A stretch of 64,000 nt of DNA, from positions 39,957 to 103,956 of the forward strand of contig JAOUMR010000001.1 of the NCBI GenBank assembly GCA_029881435.1. The letters are read 5' to 3'. The position numbers and the translations under genes were made by a program. Numbering within the stretch: position 1 is the stretch's first letter; every line of letters begins with the position of its first letter. The DNA comes from Nitrospira sp. Its GTDB lineage: Bacteria > Nitrospirota > Nitrospiria > Nitrospirales > Nitrospiraceae. Below the pieces are notes generated by a model. The model ran no database searches. It was not told the origin of the DNA and saw only the letters and a program-made list of their open reading frames with translations. Of this stretch, positions 18,414 through 27,324 are shown in pieces.

Positions 18414-18433
18414 ACCTGGCGTATCCGCCAGGT
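18414..18433. promoter_or_regulatory. lux box 2 (upstream of sensor kinase)
   Basis: ACCTGGCGTATCCGCCAGGT is a perfect 8+4+8 palindrome of lux-box length and ends. It is identical to box 3 located 71 bp downstream, and both are followed by GATTTC. It is 170 bp upstream of the kinase start. Confidence 0.78.
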
Positions 18434-18484
18434 GATTTCTTGATCGTTCTGACGTAAAAGCGTTGGCGTACGCTGTGCAGTGCT

Positions 18485-18504
18485 ACCTGGCGTATCCGCC
18501 AGGT
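18485..18504. promoter_or_regulatory. lux box 3 (upstream of sensor kinase)
   Basis: A second copy of ACCTGGCGTATCCGCCAGGT, 98 bp upstream of the GTG start of the kinase gene at 18603. If the box were centred near -42, transcription would begin near 18537 with a weak -10 (TAACAT, 18522-18527). That would leave a leader of about 65 nt ending in the ribosome-binding site GGAG at 18591-18594. Confidence 0.78.
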
Positions 18505-18602
18505 GATTTCCATGGGGGTATTAACATACAAGTGTTTTATAGAATCCATTGCCCCGTAATTGCTTGGCTTCAGAGTAAAGAAACAGGAAAGGAGAAAAGA
18601 AC

Positions 18603-19406
18603 GTGATGGACGGTAGAACGCGGTTCCAATTGTTGGAAGGAGGACTTGGCGCAACCCCGGCATTATTATTCCGCCAGCCGATGCAGCCACCGCGAGAATC
18701 CTTCAGCGCACATCATGTGGGGCCTTGTGCAGGCGAGCTCACGATGGCCTACAACGCGACTGAACGACGGCTTCACACACTGCTAGAAGATCGCACCCGT
18801 ATCGGCCGAGATCTTCATGACAGTGTGTTGCAATCTCTGTATGCCATCGGGCTCACCATTGAAACATCACGGCGGTCTCATGAACTTCAAACGTTCGAAT
18901 CTACAAAATCTGACGAGATCACGATCCAGCAAATCAATCAACTGATCCAGGAAGTCCGCGAGATGATTCTCGAATTGGAGTCCGGCACCGTCCAGGAATT
19001 CGATCTATCTTCTGAGCTGAATAGGTTGCGCACGACTCATGAGCACACAGGCCATCTGCGCGTTAAGTTGGATCTTCAGCGCACCGCTCTTGAAATGCTC
19101 ACAAAAGAGGAGGAACGGGAGATTCTGAATATCGTACGAGAGGCCCTTAGCAATTGTGCCCGCCATGCCCATGCATCCCGAGCTACAGTCTCGCTTCGCA
19201 TGAGAGACACGAGAATTCGCGTCCGCATACAGGACGATGGCATTGGATTATCCATGGCCGTGGGACAGCCCCGCGGATACGGGCTTACCAACATGGAAGC
19301 TCGGGCAAAAAAGCTCGGAGGGACGTTACGGGTTCAGTCCAAAACCGGGGGAGGCACGCAAGTAACGGCTGAGTTTTCATTGGAACCCCTCTTGGCCCCC
19401 GTATGA
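18603..19406 (+). CDS. Soluble NarL-type sensor histidine kinase (HisKA_3)
   Basis: 267 residues with no membrane segment and no recognisable sensor domain. The first 50 residues are of unknown fold. The dimerisation/phosphoacceptor motif is 'GRDLHDSVLQSLYAIGL' with H72, the HisKA_3 type. The HATPase domain (about 165-262) has 'REALSNCARHAHAS', 'DDGIG' and 'GYGLTNM'. GTG 18603 is 8 bases from GGAG (18591-18594); ATG 18606 is an alternative. It overlaps the response regulator by 4 bp. Two lux boxes upstream make it a predicted quorum-sensing target. Confidence 0.9.
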   Translation: MMDGRTRFQLLEGGLGATPALLFRQPMQPPRESFSAHHVGPCAGELTMAYNATERRLHTLLEDRTRIGRDLHDSVLQSLYAIGLTIETSRRSHELQTFESTKSDEITIQQINQLIQEVREMILELESGTVQEFDLSSELNRLRTTHEHTGHLRVKLDLQRTALEMLTKEEEREILNIVREALSNCARHAHASRATVSLRMRDTRIRVRIQDDGIGLSMAVGQPRGYGLTNMEARAKKLGGTLRVQSKTGGGTQVTAEFSLEPLLAPV

Positions 19407-20083
19407 AACAGCCACAAACCAGTATCGTTCTCATTGATGACCACGAGATGGTGCGTAGAGGACTGCGTGCGCTGCTTCACCTTGAACCGGATATGACGAT
19501 TGTGGGCGAAGCTGGAACTGTCGCGGATGGTGCCGCGCTCGTTGAACGCCTCACCCCACACATGGTGCTGCTGGACGTAAAACTTCCTGATGCCACCGTC
19601 ACCGAGGCTTGCCGACGGCTTCTGGCTGTCGCGCCAAAGCTTCGTATTCTTGTCCTCACCAGCTATGCCGAAGACGCGACAGTGATGGCCGCCGTCCAGA
19701 ACGGAGCCCATGGCTATGTCCTCAAGGATGTGCGAATGGATGACCTCATACGTGCCATCCGCACTGTGGCCACCGGTCATGGCCACCTCGATCCGCGAGT
19801 GACCCAACGAGCGCTTCATTGGATTCGCACCAGTTCGCACCTGGGCGTGAACCCCCAGGGTGTCACTCGATTGTCACCTCAAGAGCGTCTCATTCTCCCC
19901 CTGTTGGCAGAAGGGAAGACAAATAAAGAGATCGCCGTGCATCTCCGTTTGAGCGACAAGACGATAAAGAACTACCTGGCGAATATCTTCGATAAGCTGC
20001 ATGTGAAACGCCGGACAGAGGCCGTTGCTTGGTTCATGAAAGAAAGCCATGTGCCTTCCCCTGCAAGGAGTCCAAAGCTGTAA
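19403..20083 (+). CDS. NarL/FixJ-type response regulator
   Basis: 226 residues: a receiver domain (about 6-122; acidic pocket 'DDH', phosphoacceptor D58 in 'LLDVKLPD', 'TSYAED', K in 'VLKDV') and a GerE helix-turn-helix ('LSPQERLILPLLAEGKTNKEIAVHLRLSDKTIKNYLANIFDKL'). Translationally coupled to the preceding kinase (ATGA), hence its cognate regulator. Closely similar in layout to the regulator at 23357, which suggests duplication of the pair. Confidence 0.94.
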   Translation: MKQPQTSIVLIDDHEMVRRGLRALLHLEPDMTIVGEAGTVADGAALVERLTPHMVLLDVKLPDATVTEACRRLLAVAPKLRILVLTSYAEDATVMAAVQNGAHGYVLKDVRMDDLIRAIRTVATGHGHLDPRVTQRALHWIRTSSHLGVNPQGVTRLSPQERLILPLLAEGKTNKEIAVHLRLSDKTIKNYLANIFDKLHVKRRTEAVAWFMKESHVPSPARSPKL

Positions 20084-20274
20084 GCCGTTCAAACTTCTCT
20101 CGCCCTCGTCCATCGCCATTCCTTTTGGTATGTCCTGATACCTGCCTCTAGTATTGTAGGATCACTGGACTCTGTGTTATTTCCCTGATTGCCGTCCTAA
20201 GTAGTGGCCAGCCTGTACGAGAGAATGGGCTGGTTCCACTGTTTCATCAGGCCTAACACAGGGGTCCATGCCAC

Positions 20275-23200
20275 ATGAATTCTCCGTCGACTATCGACGG
20301 CGCCCTATCCGCTGAGCTGACCCATTTGCGGCAGCAGGTGCGTGAGCTACAGGAGGCCTTGGCTCACTCCAAACGGGACCGTCGACTCGCACAAGCTTCT
20401 GCGCTTGAGGCAGCCCAAGTGGGAACTTGGACGTGGGAAGCCGATACGAATCGTGTCAGCTGGTCGGTGGAAACAGAACAGATCTTTGGCCTTCTTCCAG
20501 GATCATTCGATGGGACATATGAGGGGTTCTTTGGCCTCGTCCATGCCGACGATCGTCAACGGCTCAGTACTGCCATCGCGACGGCCATCGACGAGCGGAC
20601 TTTCTACCTTATTGAACACCGTATTATCACTCCACACGGGGATACCCGATGGGTGGCATGCCGCGGCCGCGCCCTTTGTAGAGAAAATGGATCGCTTTCG
20701 GGCATGGTTGGCACCGTGGAAGATATCACTACGCGTAAGCAATCAGAGCTGGCTCAGCAAGCCATGCACGACACGCTCGAAGCCCAAGTACGCGAGCGAA
20801 CCACAGGACTCGAACGGGCCGTCATTGAGCTCACACAAGAAGTTGCGCGGAGGCAGCAGGCGGAGTCAGCGCTCAAGGCAAGTGAACAGCGGTATCACTC
20901 CCTCTATGAACACAATCCCTTCATGTATTTCACCCTCGCCTCCGACGGAATCGTGTTGTCGGTGAATCGTTTTGGAGCGGAGCAACTCGGGTACCAAGAA
21001 GAGGACCTTATCGGTCAATCGATTGTGCAGGTGTTCCATTTGAGTGATCACCACACCGTGTTGGAACGGCTTACGGCCTGCGTAGCCAGCCCGTACACGC
21101 TGTTGGAATGGGAAACTCAAAAGATCCGAAAAGATGGAACCCGGTTATGGGTGAAGGAGCGAGCGAGAGCTGTTCACGACCACACGGGGATGATCCTCGT
21201 GCTAGTGGTCTGCGAAGATATCACGGAACGAAAGCGGACTGAAAAACAGCTTCAGGAAACCTCTCGGCTACTCCGTACCCTCGTGAATGAGTCGGCGCTC
21301 CCACTTGTCAGCCTCGACCGAGAAGGGCGAGTCCTCAGTTGGAATCAAGCGGCAACATGCCGCTTCGGCTGGTCTGAAGAGGAAGTGCTCGGACGTGAAC
21401 TCCCCTATGCTCAAGCGGGCAAAGAGGCCATGGCCGATGCCTTGTGGGGAAGAGGAATACGTGGGGAATTGATTGGTCCTATAGAATTGCGCCGTCAACG
21501 CAAGGACGGTCAAGTGCTCGACCTTCTCCTCTGGCCCGTCTTTGTCTACGACGAGTTCGAACAAGTTTCGCTTGCCGTCGGCTGCATCATACGGGATGTG
21601 ACTGAGAGTCGCCTCATCGAGTCACACGTTCGAGAAAATGAGGCTCGATGGAGAGCGCTGTATGAGCATGCAGGAGTCGGGATCGCTGAGCTCGCGCTCG
21701 ATGGTCGATTTCTTCGAGTGAATCCCCACTTATGCAAGATCCTAGGGTACTCATCGGAAGCGATGCTCGAACGGAATTTTCAAGACTTGACCCACCCAGA
21801 CGACATCCAGACGAATCTTGCCTATCTCGCTGAACTGCTGGCCGGGAAGCGTCACTCGTTCTCGATGGAAAAGCGCTATCGTCGGATCGACCACACCTGG
21901 GTGTGGGTCGACTTGACCGTATCTCTTGTGCATACTGTCTCCAGCGATCATGCCTATTTGATTGCGGTCATTCAGAACATCGACGATCGGAAGCGCTCCC
22001 ATTCGCTTCTGCAAGCGGCCATGGACTCCGTCGCAGATGGCCTGCTCATCGTCGATCGACAAGGGAAGGTCACACGTGCCAATCAACGTTTCTTGGCACT
22101 CTGGAACATCCCTGATGAATTGGCCAACTGTCAAGACGACGACGCCTTGGTGCTCTCTGTTATGGACCAGCTGCAAGATCAGCATGCTTTCTTGGACAAG
22201 GTCCGTCAACTGTACGCACACCCCGAAGAGGAAAGTCTTGACGTGTTGCACTTCAAGGACGGCCGTGTCTTCAAGCGTCACTCACGGCCACAGATTCTCG
22301 ATAGAGAAATCGTGGGCCGTGTTTGGACGTTCCGAGACGTCACGAAACACAAACGAGCCGAAGAAGCATTACGCGAGAGCGAACTCATGCTCCAGCGCTT
22401 CGTCGCTGAAGCCCCGGTCGGTCTGTGCATCCTCGATAAGAACTGGCGCGCGATCTGTACCAACAGAGCGTTGTGTGAATTGACGGGGTATGAGGAAGAC
22501 GAGATTATTGGAAGCACCTACGCACTCTATACGCACCCGGAAGATCTTTCCGCCAACATCGTCCTGACAGATGAGTTCTTTCGAGGACTCCGATCGAGCT
22601 ATACCTATGAAAAGCGCTACATCAGGAAATCTGGAGAAATCATTTGGGTGGCAGTCAAGGCGACGCGCATCGAGCTATCCGGCCACGAAGGACCGCTTCT
22701 CCTGGCAGCTGTTCAGGACATCACCGAGCGCAAGCTGGCGATGGAAGAACGTGAACAACTAAGTCGCGATCTTCACGATAATCTGCTGCAAGCGCTGTAT
22801 GCGGTCGGCATGCAACTTGAGGCTGGAAAACTTGCCATGAAGCATTCCGCCCGCCGCTCTAAAACCCATATGAGTCGAGCAGTCACCCAACTCAATAATC
22901 TCATGGTGGACGTTCGCCGATTTATTGCCTTGCTAACAAGGCGTCCGCCCACGGAGCTTGATTTTGGACAGGCCCTCAATCAGCTCATTACTTCGATGAC
23001 GGGAACCGATCAGACTGCGCCGGAACTCGACATCAAGAGTCCCGTCCTTTCCTTTATTACGCCTCAGCTGGCAGAACAACTTCTCAATATCACGCGAGAA
23101 GCCTTGAGCAATAGCATGCGCCACGCTCACGCCTCCCACCGATGGGTGCAGCTGAGCTTGATCGACAACTCCATCCGTTTAGTCATCGGCGACAATGGTG

Positions 23201-23364
23201 TCGGCTTTGTCCAAACCCGTAGGCGGCGCACCGGTCATGGGCTCAGCAACATGGCCGCTCGAGCCCAACGCATGTTCGGTACCTTTACCCTACAAAGCAC
23301 TCCGAGACGAGGAACAATGATTACGGTTGACGTGCCATTGAAGAAGGGAGCCGTGTATGAATAA
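20275..23364 (+). CDS. Multi-PAS sensor histidine kinase (HisKA_3)
   Basis: 1029 residues, soluble. An N-terminal coiled coil is followed by about six PAS/PAC modules (roughly 40-160, 205-320, 330-450, 455-575, 580-690, 695-815); several end in the PAC signature 'DITERK'. The phosphoacceptor is H834 in 'SRDLHDNLLQALYAVGMQL', and the HATPase domain has 'REALSNSMRHAHAS', 'GDNGVGF' and 'GHGLSNM'. It probably integrates several redox or small-ligand inputs. It overlaps the next regulator by 8 bp and lies 191 bp after the first kinase/regulator pair, so it may share the quorum-sensing control. Confidence 0.93.
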   Translation: MNSPSTIDGALSAELTHLRQQVRELQEALAHSKRDRRLAQASALEAAQVGTWTWEADTNRVSWSVETEQIFGLLPGSFDGTYEGFFGLVHADDRQRLSTAIATAIDERTFYLIEHRIITPHGDTRWVACRGRALCRENGSLSGMVGTVEDITTRKQSELAQQAMHDTLEAQVRERTTGLERAVIELTQEVARRQQAESALKASEQRYHSLYEHNPFMYFTLASDGIVLSVNRFGAEQLGYQEEDLIGQSIVQVFHLSDHHTVLERLTACVASPYTLLEWETQKIRKDGTRLWVKERARAVHDHTGMILVLVVCEDITERKRTEKQLQETSRLLRTLVNESALPLVSLDREGRVLSWNQAATCRFGWSEEEVLGRELPYAQAGKEAMADALWGRGIRGELIGPIELRRQRKDGQVLDLLLWPVFVYDEFEQVSLAVGCIIRDVTESRLIESHVRENEARWRALYEHAGVGIAELALDGRFLRVNPHLCKILGYSSEAMLERNFQDLTHPDDIQTNLAYLAELLAGKRHSFSMEKRYRRIDHTWVWVDLTVSLVHTVSSDHAYLIAVIQNIDDRKRSHSLLQAAMDSVADGLLIVDRQGKVTRANQRFLALWNIPDELANCQDDDALVLSVMDQLQDQHAFLDKVRQLYAHPEEESLDVLHFKDGRVFKRHSRPQILDREIVGRVWTFRDVTKHKRAEEALRESELMLQRFVAEAPVGLCILDKNWRAICTNRALCELTGYEEDEIIGSTYALYTHPEDLSANIVLTDEFFRGLRSSYTYEKRYIRKSGEIIWVAVKATRIELSGHEGPLLLAAVQDITERKLAMEEREQLSRDLHDNLLQALYAVGMQLEAGKLAMKHSARRSKTHMSRAVTQLNNLMVDVRRFIALLTRRPPTELDFGQALNQLITSMTGTDQTAPELDIKSPVLSFITPQLAEQLLNITREALSNSMRHAHASHRWVQLSLIDNSIRLVIGDNGVGFVQTRRRRTGHGLSNMAARAQRMFGTFTLQSTPRRGTMITVDVPLKKGAVYE

Positions 23365-24040
23365 GGCTCCATCGATCCGGTTGGTCATCGTGGACGATCA
23401 CGAAGTGGTGCGCATTGGGCTTCGGGCAGTCCTCAATCTGACACCGGGAATGAACGTGGTGGGTCAAGGCATGAGGATGGGGGATGCCAAAACACTTTGC
23501 TCCCGGTTCAAACCCGATCTTATTCTCCTCGACATTCGATTGCCTGATGGCAGCGGCGTGGATGCAGCTCGTGAAATTCTTCTGAAATGTCCACAGACCC
23601 GCGTGCTCTTCCTGACAAGCTTTGCCGACGATCATACAGTGCTCGAAGCGATTCTCGCCGGAGCTCATGGGTACATCCTGAAAGACATCGGCTCTCAGGC
23701 TCTCATCCGCGCTATTCGTTCAGTGGCCGCCGGCCAGGTATTCATCGACTCTCGTTTAACAGGCCAAACATTGGGATGGCTGAAGAACGTGTATCGCGAA
23801 CCTGGGCATTCGAAACGCCCACTCCTCTCTCCACAAGAGCAACGTCTTTTGCCGCTGGTCGCTCAAGGTCTCACAAACAAAGAGATCGCTCAAGACTTGC
23901 GCCTCAGCGAAAAGACCATCAAGAACTACCTTGCCAATATCTACACGAAGCTGAATGTCGGGCGTCGATCTCAGATTGCGGCGTTCTATGCGGGAAGCTT
24001 CAAAGGATCAGGCAGGCACTTATCTGTGGAGTCGGACTAG
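23357..24040 (+). CDS. NarL/FixJ-type response regulator
   Basis: 227 residues: receiver domain with 'VDDHEVVRIGLR', D59 in 'LLDIRLPDG', 'TSFADD' and 'LKDIG', and a GerE helix-turn-helix ('LSPQEQRLLPLVAQGLTNKEIAQDLRLSEKTIKNYLANIYTKL'). It is coupled to the six-PAS kinase by an 8-bp overlap. It is a paralogue of the regulator at 19403-20083; the recognition helices 'SEKTIKNYLAN' and 'SDKTIKNYLAN' are nearly identical, so the two may share DNA targets. Confidence 0.94.
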   Translation: MNKAPSIRLVIVDDHEVVRIGLRAVLNLTPGMNVVGQGMRMGDAKTLCSRFKPDLILLDIRLPDGSGVDAAREILLKCPQTRVLFLTSFADDHTVLEAILAGAHGYILKDIGSQALIRAIRSVAAGQVFIDSRLTGQTLGWLKNVYREPGHSKRPLLSPQEQRLLPLVAQGLTNKEIAQDLRLSEKTIKNYLANIYTKLNVGRRSQIAAFYAGSFKGSGRHLSVESD

Positions 24041-24339
24041 TCCAGAATGACCGTGCATGTGGCACCGCCGCGCATTTCTTCACTGTGACACATGGATGCC
24101 GCACAATACAGCCTTCACCGCGGAGAATCTGATCGCGTAGATCCACCGACACCCTCCCATCCCTCTCGGCACCTCACCTCGTGCCGTCGTGATGCTCTGC
24201 ACAGAGTCAGAGGGGTTAAGAGTTGAAAGGATAACTCCGATAAGAATGAGGCGAGTCCGTTTTCAGGATCGGCAGGCACCGGTCCCAGTGCTGTCAGATT
24301 GATGCTGAACAGTTCCATCTCACGTAGTCAGGGATTCTT

Positions 24340-24969
24340 ATGTCTGCATCGATGTCACACTCGATCCCTGTTCTTCTGATCGAGCCCAAGGAGGCTCTTG
24401 CTCAGAGATTCCAAGATGTTCTTGCAAAGTCCTTTTCTGCCTTACCCACTCCCCAGGTCGTATCCTCCCTTCAGGAAGGATTGAATTATCTCGGCAATCG
24501 CAAGGTCGCAGTAGTGCTTGCGGACTTGGTGCTGCCTGACAGGACTGGACCGGACGCGGTTCGGCTTCTGCGTACGGCTGCACCTTCTAGCGCTGTGGTG
24601 GCCTTTACAGAAACAGGGGATATGGCCCTACTGCTTGAGGCGGTTCAAGCCGGCGCGCACGAGACACTGCCCAACGTCCTACTCTCACCACCGGAGTTCA
24701 CCTTTGCGATCCAGAGTGCCTTAATCAGAGTGAGCTCGTCAAAGATGCCCACCGAAGTTTCGCAGCCTTGTTTCCCCAGTGCAGTCTCGCCTACATCATT
24801 GCCAAAACTGGCGCACGACTTGAACAATGTACTGACTTCTATCAACGGATTCACGGACATCCTACTCACCCGGTTGCCGACTGACGAAGCGCCTCACCGT
24901 TGTGCGGAACAGATCAAGGATGCCTGTGATCGCGCCGCCATCTTGGTTCGAGACTTGGGAAGTTTTTGA
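24340..24969 (+). CDS. Receiver-like domain with DHp helix, no ATPase domain
   Basis: 209 residues. Residues 8-130 look like a receiver domain (D62 in 'VVLADLVLPDRTGPDAVRLL', 'VAFTETGD'), although the first acidic pocket is degraded ('LIEPKE'). Residues 153-209 form a histidine-kinase DHp-like helix with H159 in 'LAHDLNNVLTSINGFTDILL', the N-box style of hybrid NtrB-like kinases. The frame stops in the second helix, so no HATPase domain exists. In another frame, similarity fades after about 20 codons. It may be a truncated kinase or a phosphotransfer-like protein. The 299-bp gap before it shows nothing I can name. Confidence 0.65.
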   Translation: MSASMSHSIPVLLIEPKEALAQRFQDVLAKSFSALPTPQVVSSLQEGLNYLGNRKVAVVLADLVLPDRTGPDAVRLLRTAAPSSAVVAFTETGDMALLLEAVQAGAHETLPNVLLSPPEFTFAIQSALIRVSSSKMPTEVSQPCFPSAVSPTSLPKLAHDLNNVLTSINGFTDILLTRLPTDEAPHRCAEQIKDACDRAAILVRDLGSF

Positions 24970-25096
24970 GCAGCCCCCGCGTAAGGCCATCGGACGTCCC
25001 TTCCCCCGCCCCCTCCAGACCTCACACACGTGGGAATGAATTGACAGTCTAGGCCTCACTGACTAGGATACGTCGCGCTGCAGTCAGGAGGCCCGT

Positions 25097-25672
25097 ATGT
25101 CAGATTCTGGATCATCCAACACCCACGAGACACGACCGTCGCCTAAGACTTCTCACTCTGCCAGCAATCAAGTCGAGGCCTTTTTTGAGCAAATCGTTTT
25201 TGCCAGCCGATGGATTCAAGCCCCGCTTTATGCTGGTCTTATCGTGGCGGAGCTACTCTATGCATACAAGTTTCTCCACGAGCTGTGGGAAATGGTAACC
25301 CACATCAACAAGATGGACGAAACTGTGTTCATGCTCGGTGTCCTAGGGTTGATTGATGTGACGATGGTCGCCAATTTGTTAACCATGGTCATCATCGGGG
25401 GGTACGCAACTTTCGTCAGCAAACTAGATTTGGAGCACCATCCAGACCGACCTGACTGGCTCACCCACGTTGATCCCGGCACCATCAAGATCAAACTGGC
25501 TGCTTCATTAATCGGCATCTCCAGTATTCACTTGCTCAAAGGATTTGTGGACGTGGCCAATGAGAATCCGGAGCATCTGAAATGGAAGATCTTCATCCAT
25601 ATGACCTTCTTGGCTTCTGCCATTTTGCTGGCTTGGACCGATAAGATCATGCAAAAGGACAAGAAGCACTGA
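25097..25672 (+). CDS. UPF0114/TIGR00645 family inner membrane protein
   Basis: 191 residues with an N-terminal 30-residue hydrophilic tail and four hydrophobic segments. 'FEQIVFASRWIQAPLYAGLIVA' and 'WLTHVDPGTIKIKLAASLIGISSIHLLKGF' are strong family signatures of YqhA-like UPF0114 proteins. Function is unknown. AGGAGG precedes the start (25087-25092). It stands alone between signalling genes. Confidence 0.9.
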   Translation: MSDSGSSNTHETRPSPKTSHSASNQVEAFFEQIVFASRWIQAPLYAGLIVAELLYAYKFLHELWEMVTHINKMDETVFMLGVLGLIDVTMVANLLTMVIIGGYATFVSKLDLEHHPDRPDWLTHVDPGTIKIKLAASLIGISSIHLLKGFVDVANENPEHLKWKIFIHMTFLASAILLAWTDKIMQKDKKH

Positions 25673-25752
25673 CTGAGGCAGATTCCCCTTTCCACCAACC
25701 TGACAAGCAGTTTGTCGAGGAGTGCTGCAGTGTGGAGATCTGGGAAGGTAGG

Positions 25753-27324
25753 TCACCGAGCGTGAGTGCCTGAACCACCTGCTCCGGCAGCAGCCTTGAT
25801 GGCTTCGAGAGTCAAAGGCTTTTCTAAATACCCACTGATCTCAAACGGCATGCATGAGGGAACACCACCGCATGAAGAATCGTCTCTGAGCCCAAGAACT
25901 TGAAGTTGTGAGAAGCGCTCTTTGAGCTGGCCCACGTAGGTGCGCTCGACTTCTGATTGAAACAACTCGATTTCCGCAACCAATAGATTCGGAGCCAATT
26001 CCCGCCTCAAATTCTGAAATTCCTGAGCCGCCTCAATACTGTGAACTTGATACCCGAGTCGCTCCAATATTCTCAGAAGGACCGCGTGGCTGACAGCTTC
26101 CTTCACGTACACCAAAGCACAAAGCGACTTGGCCGGCGAGCCCCCCTCAGCTACGTGATCAAGTGAAAGATCAAACCAAAAGGTGCTTCCCTTCCCAAGC
26201 TCACTCTCGAACTCCATGGCTCCGCCCATGAGTTCGACAAGTTGCTTGGTTAGTGCCAACCCCAGGCCTATCCCGCCATATGCACGTCGATAGGACCCAT
26301 CAGCTTGCACGAACGGTTGGAACAATCGACCAGTATCGGTCTTTTTGATCCCGATCCCCGTATCGCGCACGCTAAATCGGATAGGACGGACATCTTTCCC
26401 TCGCTGTATCCCCTCTCCACCCGTCGGCTGAGAACACGGGTGCACCTGCACACAGATCTCCCCATGTTCAGTGAATTTCATGGCGTTGCTGAGGAGGACC
26501 GAGAGAAGGCGTCCGAGTCGAAGCGGATCGCCATAAAGTGTCGATGGAATCGCAGCTGCAATTTCGTAGTGGAGGCGGATGCCTTTCTCTTTGGCCCGTT
26601 CCTTGTATGGTTCGAGATTGTTCTCTATGACCGCTTTGACCGCAAACTCTTCTCGACTGAGCGTGACCCGGCCTGATTCCAGTTTAGAAAAGTCCAAAAT
26701 ATCGTTAATGATGTCCAGCAACGCCTGGGCAGAGATTTTGATCGTTTCTGCGCAGTCTCGTTGTTCAGCTGTCAGGTCCATTTCAAGCAACAATTCATCC
26801 ATGCCGATGATTCCGTTCATCGGAGTTCGAATCTCATGGCTGATGGTGGCAAGAAACTCTGACTTGAGCCGCGCACCCTCGAGAGCGGCATCTCGCGCCT
26901 GAACTAACTTGACCTGACTCTCACGTAAGTCCTGCATGGCCTGGCCGGCTCGCAACATGTACCGGACCCGATGCCCCAGTAAGAGGCCATTGATCGGCTT
27001 GACGATGAAGTCTGTTGCTCCGACATCATAGGCCTGGGTAATCGACTGATAGTCTTCCAGTCCTGTCATGATCAACACAGGCGTATGCCTGCCTTCCGGC
27101 AATCGACGTAACTCGGCACAGGCCGTGAACCCGTCCATCTCTGGCATCATGATGTCCATCAGTACCAGATCGGGATGATGCTGGATGAACGACTCAACGC
27201 CAAGACGACCATTTTCAGCTTCCTCGACCAACCAGCCGGATTGTTCAAGCGCCTCACGGGCCAATAGCCGGGCGACGGTATCATCATCGACGATCAGCAC
27301 CGTTGGGCGACGTTCGTCCGTCAT
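25753..27324 (-). CDS. Response regulator/histidine kinase hybrid
   Basis: 523 residues from ATG 27324, which overlaps the stop of the upstream hybrid kinase (ATGA at 27321-27324); the frame is open 15 codons further. Order: receiver domain (about 8-125, D in '[13 protein letters not shown]', 'VKPING'), coiled linker, HisKA ('[23 protein letters not shown]'), HATPase_c ('[13 protein letters not shown]', 'DTGIGI', '[19 protein letters not shown]'), then about 120 residues that resemble a receiver domain without the phosphoacceptor Asp. Cotranscribed with the FIST protein and the larger hybrid kinase upstream. Confidence 0.9.
   Translation of the reverse strand: MTDERRPTVLIVDDDTVARLLAREALEQSGWLVEEAENGRLGVESFIQHHPDLVLMDIMMPEMDGFTACAELRRLPEGRHTPVLIMTGLEDYQSITQAYDVGATDFIVKPINGLLLGHRVRYMLRAGQAMQDLRESQVKLVQARDAALEGARLKSEFLATISHEIRTPMNGIIGMDELLLEMDLTAEQRDCAETIKISAQALLDIINDILDFSKLESGRVTLSREEFAVKAVIENNLEPYKERAKEKGIRLHYEIAAAIPSTLYGDPLRLGRLLSVLLSNAMKFTEHGEICVQVHPCSQPTGGEGIQRGKDVRPIRFSVRDTGIGIKKTDTGRLFQPFVQADGSYRRAYGGIGLGLALTKQLVELMGGAMEFESELGKGSTFWFDLSLDHVAEGGSPAKSLCALVYVKEAVSHAVLLRILERLGYQVHSIEAAQEFQNLRRELAPNLLVAEIELFQSEVERTYVGQLKERFSQLQVLGLRDDSSCGGVPSCMPFEISGYLEKPLTLEAIKAAAGAGGSGTHAR

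Larger units (their letters stand above)
17843..18602. other. 760-bp regulatory intergenic region upstream of luxI
   Basis: No protein gene of ordinary size is supported. The region holds three lux-box palindromes (annotated separately) and an 8-bp hairpin (CTGGGGCC 18053-18060 with GGCCCTAG 18072-18079, one G-T pair). It also contains a 53-codon open frame, 18092-18253 (+), with AGAAGG upstream, whose product resembles nothing I know. Such a long gap between divergently read modules suggests regulatory RNA or several promoters. Confidence 0.6.

Noticed and set aside
18412..18690. 92-codon minus-strand frame over the lux boxes
   Set aside because: It spans two operator palindromes and the start of the kinase gene, and has no family-like sequence.
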